Origin: Shewanella sp. HN-41
GTDB lineage: Bacteria; Pseudomonadota; Gammaproteobacteria; Enterobacterales; Shewanellaceae
DNA: 64,000 nt
Direction of reading: 5' to 3'
NCBI RefSeq assembly: GCF_000217915.1
Contig: NZ_AFOZ01000017.1
Location: forward strand, 1-64,000
The first letter of the stretch is position 1. Each line of letters begins with the position of its first letter. Shown one piece after another: positions 18,149 to 27,691 of this stretch. A program made the position numbers and the translations under genes. The notes under the pieces were generated by a model that worked only from the letters and a program-made list of their open reading frames with translations, was not told where the DNA came from and did no database searches.

Positions 18149-19519
18149 GTGACTGAACATGAGGCCGAATATGAAACAAACACTCAGGCTGATGTCGGGC
18201 AGGTTGTTCAACAACTCACTGAAGTTGAAGGCGAAGAACAAGCTGAAGTCTTTAGCGAAATTTTAAATGAAGTCGAGCCAGGCACTATTGCACTTGCACT
18301 CGAGTCACTGCCCTTAGATGAACGTTATGAGCGTTGGCAGCAAGTTGAATTTAGTGAACGAGTCACAGTACTGAGTTTGATGCGCGCAGATCCCCGTATG
18401 GGGATCCTCAAGCAGATGCCTGAAAACGAAGTGGATCTGTTATTTGCCCAATTAAGTCCTGAAGATTTGATTGAGTGGAGTGATTACCTCCCCGAGAGCT
18501 TTACCGATCGTGCTTTGGCACTAATGGGGGAGCGCCAGCGGCAACGATTTGAGCTTTACGATCAATATTCTGAAAATGAAATCGGTCGTTATACCGATCA
18601 CCAGATGTTAGTGCTCAGTGATAGGGCGACCGTGGCTCAGGCTCAGCGCTTTTTCCGGCGAATTGAACTCGATTGTAACGACAATTTGTTTATTGTTGAC
18701 GATCAAGATAAGTATCTTGGTACGGTTAGACGCTACGATATCTTTAAGCATGATCCCGATGAGCCGTTAGTATCGATTTTATCTGAAGATAGCCGCGCCT
18801 TGACGGCGGATGCGACATTGCTTGAGGCCGCCGAAGCTATCGAACACAGCCGCGAAATTGAGTTACCCGTCATTGATGAGTCAGGTGAGTTAATTGGCCG
18901 TGTTACGCTGCGAACAGCAACGGCATTAGTGCGCGAACATTATGAAGCGCAATTGATGGCAACGGCGGGTATGGATGAATCCGACGACTTGTTCGCACCT
19001 ATTATGAAGGGGGCCCAGCGCCGTGCAGTATGGCTTGGGATTAATTTGCTCACGGCATTTTTAGCCTCGGCGACGATTGGCTTATTTGAAAATGTGTTAT
19101 CCCAAGTGGTCGCGCTAGCCGTGTTGATGCCGATAGTTGCTTCTATGGGCGGCATTGCGGGGAGTCAGTCGTTGACGCTGATGATCCGCGGTATGGCCAT
19201 GGGGCAGATCTCCGTGGGGAACGTGTTTTCCCTGATGAAGAACGAACTGGGTATTGGCATAGTTAATGGTACTTTATGGGCCATTGTCATCGGCCTAGTC
19301 TCGGGTTGGTGGTTTGGTGACAGTACGATAGGTATAGTGATTGGTTGCGCCATTCTGATCAATATGGCGGTAGCTGCCTTAGCCGGTGTATTTGTGCCCA
19401 TGGTATTACAGAAATTTAACCAAGATGCGGCACTATCGGGGTCGGTGATTTTAACGACTGTGACGGATGTGGTCGGATTTTTCACTTTTTTAGGTATGGC
19501 GACCTTGCTATACCTTTGA
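18149..19519 (+). CDS. mgtE: magnesium transporter MgtE
   Basis: A 456-residue Mg2+ channel. The acidic N-terminal domain (about 30-130, GILKQMPENEVDLLFAQLSPEDL) is followed by a CBS pair (about 135-255) and five membrane helices in the C-terminal 180 residues, including PIVASMGGIAGSQSLTLMIRGMA. This order matches the structurally known MgtE, where the cytoplasmic domains close the pore when Mg2+ is plentiful. It starts with GTG at 18149; an overlapping ATG one base pair earlier is out of frame and meets a stop. The ribosome-binding site is GAAGG. It is a single gene. Confidence 0.94.
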   Translation: MTEHEAEYETNTQADVGQVVQQLTEVEGEEQAEVFSEILNEVEPGTIALALESLPLDERYERWQQVEFSERVTVLSLMRADPRMGILKQMPENEVDLLFAQLSPEDLIEWSDYLPESFTDRALALMGERQRQRFELYDQYSENEIGRYTDHQMLVLSDRATVAQAQRFFRRIELDCNDNLFIVDDQDKYLGTVRRYDIFKHDPDEPLVSILSEDSRALTADATLLEAAEAIEHSREIELPVIDESGELIGRVTLRTATALVREHYEAQLMATAGMDESDDLFAPIMKGAQRRAVWLGINLLTAFLASATIGLFENVLSQVVALAVLMPIVASMGGIAGSQSLTLMIRGMAMGQISVGNVFSLMKNELGIGIVNGTLWAIVIGLVSGWWFGDSTIGIVIGCAILINMAVAALAGVFVPMVLQKFNQDAALSGSVILTTVTDVVGFFTFLGMATLLYL

Positions 19520-19535
19520 GTTTTATAGAATAGTT

Positions 19536-19747
19536 ATATACCCAAACAAGCTGCAGATGCAGGATTCAGCGGGAGTTTAACGCACTTTGGGCAAGGCCAT
19601 TTATTGCTCCTGCATAAATGGCGATGGCGGTTATTTGCAGACCTAGCGGGCTAAGTTAAAAATAACCAACACAGCATAAAGTGTGTTACCCCGTGGTTAA
19701 CATCAGCCGCCCTGAAACTCGTATCTTCAGGTGGTTTTGGTATATAC
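19536..19747. mobile_element. MITE-like element of about 210 bp
   Basis: The ends are imperfect inverted repeats: ATATACCCAAA at 19536-19546 and TTTTGGTATAT at 19735-19745. Inside there is a CCTGAA/TTCAGG hairpin near the right end (about 19710-19731), a GGTTATTT/AAAATAACC pair, and no open reading frame. Similar short elements are scattered in Shewanella intergenic regions as I recall, but this is not verified. It lies between mgtE and the GNAT gene and could supply or block transcription. Confidence 0.5.
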
Positions 19748-19778
19748 ATCGTTTTGATATCAATGAGTTAACCTAATC

Positions 19779-20291
19779 ATGAATGGTATTCAGTTTGTAC
19801 TTTGTGATAAGCAAGAAGATTTAGCACTGGCCGCCACTCTAGTCGATAGTCGTGATGATAATGCCCATCCGTTAGACCATGAGTACTTTTTCCACTCAAG
19901 AGCGGTGATCCTCGCGAAGACGAGTGAGGGGGATATTGTAGGGTGTGCAGCGATTAAGGCTGGATCTGGTATCGTTGGTGAACTTGGTTATCTTGTTGTT
20001 TCCCCTTGTTATCGTCGCCAAGGAATTGCGCAAGGATTAACGCTCAAGCGTATTGAAGTCGCCAAATCCCTCGGTATTGCCATTTTATTTGCGACCATTC
20101 GTGCAGAGAACACTTCGAGCCGAGCCAATTTATTGAAAGCAGGCTTTCAATTTTGGCGTGATTATTTAAGTATCCGTGGCACAGGAAATACAGTGGGTTG
20201 GTATTACTTACCCCTTAAAGAGCATGTCGATGTTGAAACTGTTATGCAATCTTTAGTGGGAAATCGAGTGCCAGTAGTGTGTACCAATTAG
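19779..20291 (+). CDS. GNAT family N-acetyltransferase
   Basis: A 170-residue acetyl-CoA-dependent transferase. The acetyl-CoA-binding motif A is clear: GELGYLVVSPCYRRQGIAQGLTLKRIEVAKSLG split over about 70-100, with the RRQGIA pyrophosphate loop. RAENTSSRANLLKAGFQFW is motif B. The acceptor substrate cannot be told from sequence. It stands alone between the MITE-like element and the YfaZ-like gene. Confidence 0.85.
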   Translation: MNGIQFVLCDKQEDLALAATLVDSRDDNAHPLDHEYFFHSRAVILAKTSEGDIVGCAAIKAGSGIVGELGYLVVSPCYRRQGIAQGLTLKRIEVAKSLGIAILFATIRAENTSSRANLLKAGFQFWRDYLSIRGTGNTVGWYYLPLKEHVDVETVMQSLVGNRVPVVCTN

Positions 20292-20475
20292 ATATTTAAT
20301 GTGATTGGTATAAATGTTTTTAAATTGAAATCGGTTCGTTTTGCAGTTGTTTTGAAGATGTTTTAGTTGATGCTAAACCTAAAAAATCTCAGCTGTTATC
20401 ACCTAAATATGCAGATTTTCTTTTTTATTCGGTATGATCCGCGCCATTACCCACAGTCATTATCGAGGTGTTTTT

Positions 20476-21015
20476 ATGGCTAAGTTCAGAGTAGCAAGTG
20501 TCTTATTATTGAGTGCAGCTGTGCTGCAAGTGAGTGCGTCAGAATTTAATCTTGGGTTAAACAACGATGTGGTTTCTACCGAATTAGAACTGCAGATGAA
20601 TAAAGATACCAATGCGGTATTAGGGTATATCTATTCAGATGAGAGCGGACATATTGCCCAAGGTGCAATGCACATGACCCATGATGCTGGTGTGCATCAT
20701 TTTGAGGTGGGGGCACAGTTAAGCCAGCTTTGGTCTGATGATGCACCAAATGGCAGTGCCGTATCCGTTGGTGGCCGTTATGTCCTGACCATGGGACCAA
20801 ATATTTCCTTGCATGCCGCCGCCTACTACGCCCCCGAAGTCTTGTCCTTTGGCAATGTCGATGGTTATTACCAGTTAGATTCAAAGGTACAATACCGTGT
20901 CACGCCAAATATGGCGCTGTATGTCGGTTACCGTAAAATTGCCTTCGAATACGATAATGCCCGTGATTTCACCTTTGAAGATGGTATCTACATCGGCGGT
21001 AAATACCGTTTTTAA
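20476..21015 (+). CDS. YfaZ-like outer-membrane protein
   Basis: A 179-residue protein with a signal peptide (MAKFRVASVLLLSAAVLQVSAS) and a small beta-barrel pattern of alternating residues ending in IYIGGKYRF, with the C-terminal Phe typical of outer-membrane barrels. It resembles the YfaZ family; the function is unknown. The frame extends 14 codons further up, but the ATG at 20476 has GAGGTG seven bases before it and gives a proper signal peptide, so I chose it. Confidence 0.75.
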   Translation: MAKFRVASVLLLSAAVLQVSASEFNLGLNNDVVSTELELQMNKDTNAVLGYIYSDESGHIAQGAMHMTHDAGVHHFEVGAQLSQLWSDDAPNGSAVSVGGRYVLTMGPNISLHAAAYYAPEVLSFGNVDGYYQLDSKVQYRVTPNMALYVGYRKIAFEYDNARDFTFEDGIYIGGKYRF

Positions 21016-21057
21016 GTCATCGACCGCTTTTATTGATTGCAAAGAGCCGGCTAAGGA

Positions 21058-21909
21058 TTAGTTTCGCCGGCTTTTCCATTTAGCCTTGAGTTCACTGTAG
21101 CTTGGGAGTATGGATGAAAAAATCACCAATCCAATGCCGACTAGCATAGCTAAGCTCAGTTCCTCATCCAAAACCCACCAACCGAATAAGGCGGCAAAGA
21201 GCAGTCCTGTGTATTCCACTGGTGCCATTTGGCTAGCATCGGCGCGTCGATAGGCGTGGATGATGAGATAGGTCATACCAATATAAAACAATCCTAAGGT
21301 CAGCCCTACCTGAGCTACGGGTAAACTAAAACTGGCCCCTTCATACAGGGTTGCAGGGATCAGAAAAATCATTGCAAAGGCATTAGACCAAAAGAGTGTT
21401 GAGAATGGATGCTCATGGGTTGAATAGGCTTTTAAAATCAAACTATTCAAAGCCGATGTCATAGCGCCGAAAAAGGCCAAGCCGATATACAAGTTAAACT
21501 CGGTTGGTTGGCTGAGCAGCAAAATACCCGTAAAGCCAATGATGCCAGCCACTGAGCGTCGATAGCCTATGCGCTCATTCAAAAAGAATGCAGACAATAA
21601 CAGCAGTAACAGTGGTGAGGTATAAATGACGGCGGTGACTGTGGCTAAGGGGAGATGCATGATAGCGAGCATAAAAATAGCATTGCCAAGTCCAATCAAT
21701 AGCGCCCGGCTTAAGTGCACCTTGTAAAAGGGGCTTAGTTTAAGGTTTCCCTGTAGGCGCCACACAAAAGGGAGCACTAGCAGGGTGGCAAACAACTGAC
21801 GATAAAGCACAAGTTGAAAAACGGGTGCGTCGGTTTCGAGCAGTTTGACTAAAAGGTTACCGCTGGCAATCAACAATTGTGCAGCTAAAATCATCAGTAG
21901 AGGAGGCAT
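21058..21909 (-). CDS. EamA/DMT family membrane transporter
   Basis: About 283 residues with ten predicted membrane helices in two EamA repeats (roughly 1-135 and 145-280), the pattern of the drug/metabolite transporter superfamily. LPLATVTAVIYTSPLLLLLLSAFFLNERIG and the repeat-2 equivalent ASQMAPVEYTGLLFAALFGWWVLDEELS are the conserved segments. These proteins usually export amino acids, nucleosides or other metabolites; the substrate is not predictable. ATG 21909 is preferred over an in-frame GTG nine bases earlier. It is convergent with the YfaZ-like gene. Confidence 0.88.
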   Translation of the reverse strand: MPPLLMILAAQLLIASGNLLVKLLETDAPVFQLVLYRQLFATLLVLPFVWRLQGNLKLSPFYKVHLSRALLIGLGNAIFMLAIMHLPLATVTAVIYTSPLLLLLLSAFFLNERIGYRRSVAGIIGFTGILLLSQPTEFNLYIGLAFFGAMTSALNSLILKAYSTHEHPFSTLFWSNAFAMIFLIPATLYEGASFSLPVAQVGLTLGLFYIGMTYLIIHAYRRADASQMAPVEYTGLLFAALFGWWVLDEELSLAMLVGIGLVIFSSILPSYSELKAKWKSRRN

Positions 21910-22115
21910 AGTTTCCACAACAAGAAGTCAATATGGGGTCGTACGCTGGCATTTTATGCCGCGTCTTAGACTTTACGGATAAAATACCATCATAAGACAT
22001 TCGATATCCGACTAATTTAGTCTAACTGATTGTAAAAAATTAGATGTAAACATAAAGTTAACACTCTAGCTTTTTCTCAATGTGAAAATAACCCAGTATT
22101 CGAACCGATTTACTT

Positions 22116-23789
22116 ATGAAGACACTTAAAAAAAACACGTTCTGGTGCTTTTTTCTGATTTTATGGACATTTAGTCCTTTTACTTTAAGCGCTGAAATTG
22201 CGCTGGATTCCCCTTATTTGTTCCATGCCGACGTGAATCAAACTCCACCGACAAACTATAATGAGATCCCCCATTGGATGGGACGACTCGATGAAGCTAC
22301 ATCGGTCAGTTTAACGGGGGGAGATTACTGGATGATCACTCCAGTGTTAGTCAATAGCCGCCAAAGTGAGTGGGTTGTCGATGCGAGTAATTCGATAGTT
22401 GAATCTGTCGATTATTGGTTACTGGGCAGTGATGGCAGTGCTCAATATGCCCACAGTGGTTATAGCGCGCCCTATGAGTTCTTGTTCGATTATGGCCGTA
22501 AGGTCAATCTCAAGATGGGCACGGATTATTGGTTAGTCGTCAAACTCAGTAGTCGTTATTATTCATCCGCCCCCGAACTGACATTGCAGAGTGTGGATCA
22601 GCATCAGCATGTGTCCGATAGACTCGCCATGGCTGTGTTGTTATGTTTGGGCGGATTGTTATTTATTGCGCTCTATAATCTACTGATTTACATCTCTATT
22701 TTTGATAAAGCCTTTCTCTACTATGGCCTCTATGTGTTAGCATATTTTGGCGGATGGGCACTGACCTTCCATTTACCCGCTCACTTGTTTCATTTCCATT
22801 TACTCGAATTACATCATCTGTTTTTTATCGGTTTGCCGATATTTAATATCATGTTCTACAAGCATTTTCTCCAGCTACCTAGCTATTCACCTCGGTTATG
22901 GCGAATGAGCCAAGGTCTGATGATTGCCTGCATTGTGGCATTACCTACCAGTATTTGGTTGATATCCTATACGGCGATTATCGCCTCAGTGCTTATCATG
23001 TTATGGATTGCCCTAGCGATCACTTGCGGTAACGTGTGTTTGATGAAAGGTTTTGCCCCAGCACGCTATTTTATTCTGGCGTTTACTTGTCTATTGCTTC
23101 CTGCCGTGATTATTTTGCCTGGCAATATGGGGATAACCCCTGATTTTATTGAGCATGCTGAACTTGCAACCTTAATGGGAGGGACCGCCGATGCCTTGCT
23201 CTTGTCCCTCGCATTAGCGAATAAGCTCAAATTATTGGCCGAGGAGCGCAAGGCCCATATAGAAGAATTGGGTATTGCTTGGGAAAAGGCGCGTCTCGAT
23301 GGACTTACCCGTGTCGGTAATAGATATGCTTTTGATGAATATATGAATTCACAATTAGGTTTTGCCAATAAAGCTGTGCAATCTACAGCCTTAGTGCTAC
23401 TGAATGTGGATAGTTTAAAGGCAGTTAATGATACCTTAGGGCATCAAGAAGGCGACCGTTTACTGCAAACCTTAGTTCAGCTGCTGCAAACTACAGATAT
23501 TGCGCACCTTAAAATTTATCGCATCAGCGGCGATGAATTTGTGATTATTCTCCCAGCCAATGGGACTTCGGCCTTGCTTAATACCTTAAGGGATTTAACT
23601 GCATTGGTGGCGGAACAGGGGTTTAGGGATTGCCAGTTTAGTTTTGGGGTCTCGTTAAATACTGAGGTGGAGGAACCCCACGAGTGGCTGCGATTAGCGG
23701 ATACTAGCTTATACCAATCCCGGATGGAAAAACGTCGTCAAGAGTATGCGCAGACCCAAGGTATCGATGTGAGCCTACATTTAAGTTAA
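22116..23789 (+). CDS. 7TM-DISM receptor diguanylate cyclase
   Basis: A 557-residue membrane receptor. Signal peptide (about 1-25), then a periplasmic 7TMR-DISM extracellular domain (about 30-165), seven membrane helices (about 172-365) and a C-terminal GGDEF domain (about 385-545). The active site reads SGDEF instead of GGDEF; RISGDEF variants can be active in some relatives, so activity is uncertain. It would link an external ligand, often sugar-like for this domain, to c-di-GMP. It is a single gene closed by a bidirectional terminator. Confidence 0.88.
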   Translation: MKTLKKNTFWCFFLILWTFSPFTLSAEIALDSPYLFHADVNQTPPTNYNEIPHWMGRLDEATSVSLTGGDYWMITPVLVNSRQSEWVVDASNSIVESVDYWLLGSDGSAQYAHSGYSAPYEFLFDYGRKVNLKMGTDYWLVVKLSSRYYSSAPELTLQSVDQHQHVSDRLAMAVLLCLGGLLFIALYNLLIYISIFDKAFLYYGLYVLAYFGGWALTFHLPAHLFHFHLLELHHLFFIGLPIFNIMFYKHFLQLPSYSPRLWRMSQGLMIACIVALPTSIWLISYTAIIASVLIMLWIALAITCGNVCLMKGFAPARYFILAFTCLLLPAVIILPGNMGITPDFIEHAELATLMGGTADALLLSLALANKLKLLAEERKAHIEELGIAWEKARLDGLTRVGNRYAFDEYMNSQLGFANKAVQSTALVLLNVDSLKAVNDTLGHQEGDRLLQTLVQLLQTTDIAHLKIYRISGDEFVIILPANGTSALLNTLRDLTALVAEQGFRDCQFSFGVSLNTEVEEPHEWLRLADTSLYQSRMEKRRQEYAQTQGIDVSLHLS

Positions 23790-23810
23790 AGGTTTGAGTC
23801 ATCCTATTAA

Positions 23811-23846
23811 AATAAAACGGCGTGGATATTCCCACGCCGTTTTATT
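23811..23846. terminator. bidirectional intrinsic terminator
   Basis: A perfect 15-bp stem (AATAAAACGGCGTGG with CCACGCCGTTTTATT) with a 6-base loop and A/T runs on both sides separates the convergent receptor cyclase and the FAD fusion gene. Confidence 0.93.
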
Positions 23847-23855
23847 GAGTACTCG

Positions 23856-26800
23856 CTAGAAATCCTTTTCCCCCTTGATTATTGTTGGGTGGCCGCAGAT
23901 GGCTTTAGCTGTGTGCATTCCCGCCATAGTCGCAGCCTCGACACAGCCCGCATTGAGGCCGGTTTTTATCCAATCCCCCGTCATATACAAGTTATCTATC
24001 CCAGTGCCATCGGTGGTGATGCGATACTGTGAACTGCCCTTAACCGACAGGACATAACGTTCGGATGGGTCCACATTGGCGCGCCAATATTGGCTATCGA
24101 AACGAGTCTCTCCTTGGCGGCCTTGTTCATCGTGTAACCATTCCCAGGGGAAATTATCACCGACATTTTGCCAAAGTTTATGGATTTCGGTATTGAGCTG
24201 GTGGATAGCACCTGCTTTTGCCTCTGCGGTTTTGCGTTGTTGGAACCCCACATCCGTGTTGGGAGGGTAGACTTCAACGGGTAATGCTGAGCAGAAATAA
24301 CTGGCATTTTTAGGTGCTAAGCCATGCCAATCTTCCTTATCCAACAATTGATCCATCGATGCCCAAGTGTCGAAGGGCTCGGTAAAACCGGATAGTACTG
24401 GTTCTTCGCCCCCTTCAGAATAATTCGGCCAGCCGATCCCATTAAGATCTTGGTTCATCCACAGTTGATAGGCTTGAGTCGCAACGGTTTGCACCTTCTC
24501 AACGCAAAGTTTGAGGGCGGGGCTTTGTGATATGACTTCACTCGCTACATGGGGCACAGAACCGATGGAGAGACCGAAGATCACTTTGTCGAAATCCACG
24601 CCTTTGACTAAGCGCTTTTTCGGTAGCGCTTTGCCAAAGTGAGTCTCATAAACGCTATCCCAATCGCTCCAGAAGTGTTCCAGATTGATATTATGGGCTT
24701 TAAGCAGCGCCGCTTGTTCTGGCTCTAGTTGCTCATAATTGGGCGTACTTGGCCAACAAGGAAGACCTTTAACATCGACTAAGGGAGAGTAGCTTGTGAG
24801 TGTCGGTGCTAAGGCAACCTGCTCAGTGATCTCAATCGCTTGAATGCTTTGATCGCGGCACTCGAGATTATCGACTCGATTAAAGTAGTGGAAGTTTACC
24901 CCGCGGCGTTTAAGCACTTCATAGAAGGGGGTAAAGACTACATCGCCCATACCCGCCTGCATTTTCCACATTACGCCACCTTGATAGCACAGGGCGATGC
25001 GCAGCATGGCGCGGATGATTGTACCTGCCTCGACATTGGGTTTGTCGAAGTTGCCTTTTTCATAGGCAAACACTAAGTCGTAAAAACCGCGTACGGGCGC
25101 ACTGTCGACGGTATATTTTTGGCTCGCGCCGTGCAGGGTTAGCCATTCACGGTAGTCATAGCCATTGATGGCGTCAAAGCCCTTTTCAAACACATCGTCG
25201 GCAAACATACCCTTAAGGATGGTGAGTCCGAGATCGGTGGCGATATATAAGTGGCGCAGTTCGTCATTATCATCTAAATGGTCAACGAAACGTTTTACTA
25301 ACCTCTGGTGTAGTGCATCGACGGCCGATTCCACCAGCCCATCGTCACTTTCACTGTGCACATGCTCATCGCATTCGCGGCCAATCATTTGATTAAAATG
25401 GCATTCTAGCTTGTCGCCGAGCGCGTCGAGCGACTCCTTCGCATCTTCAACCGAATCCTCTAGCTTATCCCTTAAGCGTTCGAACCAATCTGTATCTAGC
25501 CAGTTTTTAGGCGTTGCCATGGCTTTTTCATCGGCATCAAGCAGGTCATCCATATCCTTGAGCCATTCCTTTATCCAAGCAAAGGCAGCCTTTACCACTT
25601 TCCAGAAGGTGAGGGTTTCAGTGCCATCACCAGGGATGCCTGGCAGTGTCGGGAAAGTGATTGGCCAACTAACCGAGCGACCGTCGATATCCTCCTGTAA
25701 AACAATGAAATTATGGGGTTTAAAGGCATCAAAAAAGCTTGCTAGCGGTGCGTTTGCTGGCCTATCTAACTCTTCATAGGCTTTACGCATTAAGGCGCAG
25801 GCATTTTGATAAAAACCAAACCAAATGTGTAGGCCGTGTTCTTCAATCCTCTGTCCCATGGCGGCATTGCGGCCACTTGCCCCCTTACCACCAATACGCC
25901 AACCGAGTTGATAGATATCAATCTCATATTGATTCTGCCAACCGGGTTTGTCGGTCAGATAACAGGCCGCCGTCATTGCCGCGACACCACCACCGAGAAT
26001 GGCAATTTTCTGTTTTTTGATTTCGGAGTTATCGACTAACACTTCACCGGGTGGCACTTCAAAATCGAAGTTCACATGGTAAGGGAGTAGGACATGCTGC
26101 TCGCCAATCTCAACCCCGAGTGTGTCCTTGAGTGGAAAGCTGGCATTATCAAAAATGGTTGCGATGAAATCATTGTCGAGTAAGGCAACACTGTGCACTT
26201 TATTCACTTGAGCGGGGGCGGCGACTATGGCCTGATATACCGCTTTTTGCCCAGAGGAGTCTGGGAGCTGCTTGAGGAAGACTTGATCGATTGCGGGTTT
26301 AAACAACAGCTGAAAGAGCTGCTCTTCGCCGAGCAGGTCAAGTTCTGGGATAAAATCTGTCTGTTCTTTAAAGAGTTGCCAGGTTTGGGTAATCGCCTCA
26401 AGGGTTGAAAGCTGCGCCTCTGGCTTAGCATTGCAGTTCACCTCAATGAGTGGATGCAGGGCAAGTTCGGTTTCTGGTGAGAAATGCAAAAAACTTTTGC
26501 TTGCAAGTGATAGTCGAGTCAAGGGCTCACCGACCGCCGGCATAGTGTATTCACAGGAGTATTTGGGATAGCCAAAGAGTTCGCGACCATTGATTAAGGC
26601 CATCGCGTCGTTTACCCAAATGTGCAGCGGTTGAAAATACACTTGGCTTATCTTTGTACTGTTACTGCTATCTTGCCGCCCGACCATGATCCAAGTGATG
26701 ATGTCGGTTTCTTGGATCCAGCCCTTGGATCTGTCTTCTGGGTAAGCGGAGTAAGCCTTCTCAATCTGGGTGAAAGTTGTCAGTACGTAGGGGGATAACA

Positions 26801-26978
26801 CCTTAAAATACATTGCACTACCAGCAACTTGATTCAAGGTCTTATCGATAGAACGTTGCAGACTTGCTCGTTTCCCCTTAAGAAAAAAACCGTACATATC
26901 GGCTTTATTCAGTACTAAGGGGGAGTGCATTAACATACTGCCTTGGGGATAGATAAAATCAGGGCGTTGTTTTTCCAT
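23856..26978 (-). CDS. acetoacetate-decarboxylase-like / FAD amine-oxidase-like fusion protein
   Basis: A very large 1040-residue protein with two parts. Residues about 1-300 resemble an acetoacetate decarboxylase-like fold (INGRELFGYPKYSCEY is the typical segment). From about residue 330 a Rossmann dinucleotide motif (IAILGGGVAAMTAACYL) opens a flavin-containing amine-oxidase/carotene-desaturase-like domain that ends with the FAD motif IDNLYMTGDWIKTGLNAGCVEAATMAG. A highly charged insert (about 490-570) separates parts of the FAD domain. There is no signal peptide. The substrate is unknown; a lipid or isoprenoid oxidoreductase is one reading of the C-terminal part. It is a single gene. Confidence 0.75.
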   Translation of the reverse strand: MEKQRPDFIYPQGSMLMHSPLVLNKADMYGFFLKGKRASLQRSIDKTLNQVAGSAMYFKVLSPYVLTTFTQIEKAYSAYPEDRSKGWIQETDIITWIMVGRQDSSNSTKISQVYFQPLHIWVNDAMALINGRELFGYPKYSCEYTMPAVGEPLTRLSLASKSFLHFSPETELALHPLIEVNCNAKPEAQLSTLEAITQTWQLFKEQTDFIPELDLLGEEQLFQLLFKPAIDQVFLKQLPDSSGQKAVYQAIVAAPAQVNKVHSVALLDNDFIATIFDNASFPLKDTLGVEIGEQHVLLPYHVNFDFEVPPGEVLVDNSEIKKQKIAILGGGVAAMTAACYLTDKPGWQNQYEIDIYQLGWRIGGKGASGRNAAMGQRIEEHGLHIWFGFYQNACALMRKAYEELDRPANAPLASFFDAFKPHNFIVLQEDIDGRSVSWPITFPTLPGIPGDGTETLTFWKVVKAAFAWIKEWLKDMDDLLDADEKAMATPKNWLDTDWFERLRDKLEDSVEDAKESLDALGDKLECHFNQMIGRECDEHVHSESDDGLVESAVDALHQRLVKRFVDHLDDNDELRHLYIATDLGLTILKGMFADDVFEKGFDAINGYDYREWLTLHGASQKYTVDSAPVRGFYDLVFAYEKGNFDKPNVEAGTIIRAMLRIALCYQGGVMWKMQAGMGDVVFTPFYEVLKRRGVNFHYFNRVDNLECRDQSIQAIEITEQVALAPTLTSYSPLVDVKGLPCWPSTPNYEQLEPEQAALLKAHNINLEHFWSDWDSVYETHFGKALPKKRLVKGVDFDKVIFGLSIGSVPHVASEVISQSPALKLCVEKVQTVATQAYQLWMNQDLNGIGWPNYSEGGEEPVLSGFTEPFDTWASMDQLLDKEDWHGLAPKNASYFCSALPVEVYPPNTDVGFQQRKTAEAKAGAIHQLNTEIHKLWQNVGDNFPWEWLHDEQGRQGETRFDSQYWRANVDPSERYVLSVKGSSQYRITTDGTGIDNLYMTGDWIKTGLNAGCVEAATMAGMHTAKAICGHPTIIKGEKDF

Positions 26979-27158
26979 GGGATCATCCTTTAAACCCGGT
27001 GCGAGTCATTTCAGTATAGTTATCAATATATTGAGTTTGTTAATCGTTGAGTTATATTAACAAGCCCTAAAAAGCATAGGGTAAATAAGCTATTTAGCCT
27101 ATTGATTTTACGATTGGTTTATTACAGAGGGGAAAAGGGATAGGAGATTGGTATAACT

Positions 27159-27185
27159 AGCAAGTTGGAGGGGAGCCAACTTGCT
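27159..27185. other. perfect stem-loop without T-run
   Basis: AGCAAGTTGG and CCAACTTGCT form a 10-bp stem with a 7-base loop, downstream of the small basic protein gene on the minus strand. No T-run follows on either side, so an intrinsic terminator is doubtful. Confidence 0.5.
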
Positions 27186-27244
27186 CGGATTTGACTGGCT
27201 TTCATCGGGTACTAATTTAATGCAATAAATCAGTACAATTCACG

Positions 27245-27403
27245 CTACTTCGATTTATGCTGATAAAAATCCACCTCAGTCTCGTCAGAGTAACGGCGCT
27301 TAGTATCCCTGCGACGTTGTTTTACGCGTTTATTCTTTTGTTTACCTTTGACGTTATCGCCCCATGGCGCATCATCGTCGTCAAATTCATAGGAGTGTGA
27401 CAT
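27245..27403 (-). CDS. small charged hypothetical protein (52 residues)
   Basis: The protein starts MSHSYEFDDDDAPWGDNV and then becomes very basic (KGKQKNKRVKQRRRDTKRR), finishing YQHKSK. The acidic head and basic tail suggest nucleic-acid or ribosome association, which is inference only. The frame extends upstream to 27538, but the extra 45 residues look non-coding. The ribosome-binding site before 27403 is weak. I do not recognise a named family. Confidence 0.55.
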   Translation of the reverse strand: MSHSYEFDDDDAPWGDNVKGKQKNKRVKQRRRDTKRRYSDETEVDFYQHKSK

Positions 27404-27691
27404 GGTCAAAATTCCAAAAATACCTGTGCCATTCTCAGCACCCGATCTTTTTACCCAAAGGTGAGATGAAGCTAAAGCGAAATTTTTCATCATTGATGGT
27501 GAAAAGTTTTGTCCAAGATTGTGTTTTATCCATACCATTCGATTTACTCTGGATTTTATCGTGACTTTTTATGTCTATTTATATGATATATCACTGGTAT
27601 TTTGATTTTTCACTGCAAATGTTTTTTCTACGTGATGATTAGTGCCCATAATCACGGACACTAAGATCTGATAAAAAATAATGAGTTAGTG

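Noticed and set aside
27404..27538. N-terminal extension of the small charged protein to 97 residues
   Set aside because: The extra 45 residues have no recognisable pattern; MSHSYEF gives a compact protein with a clean acidic/basic layout.
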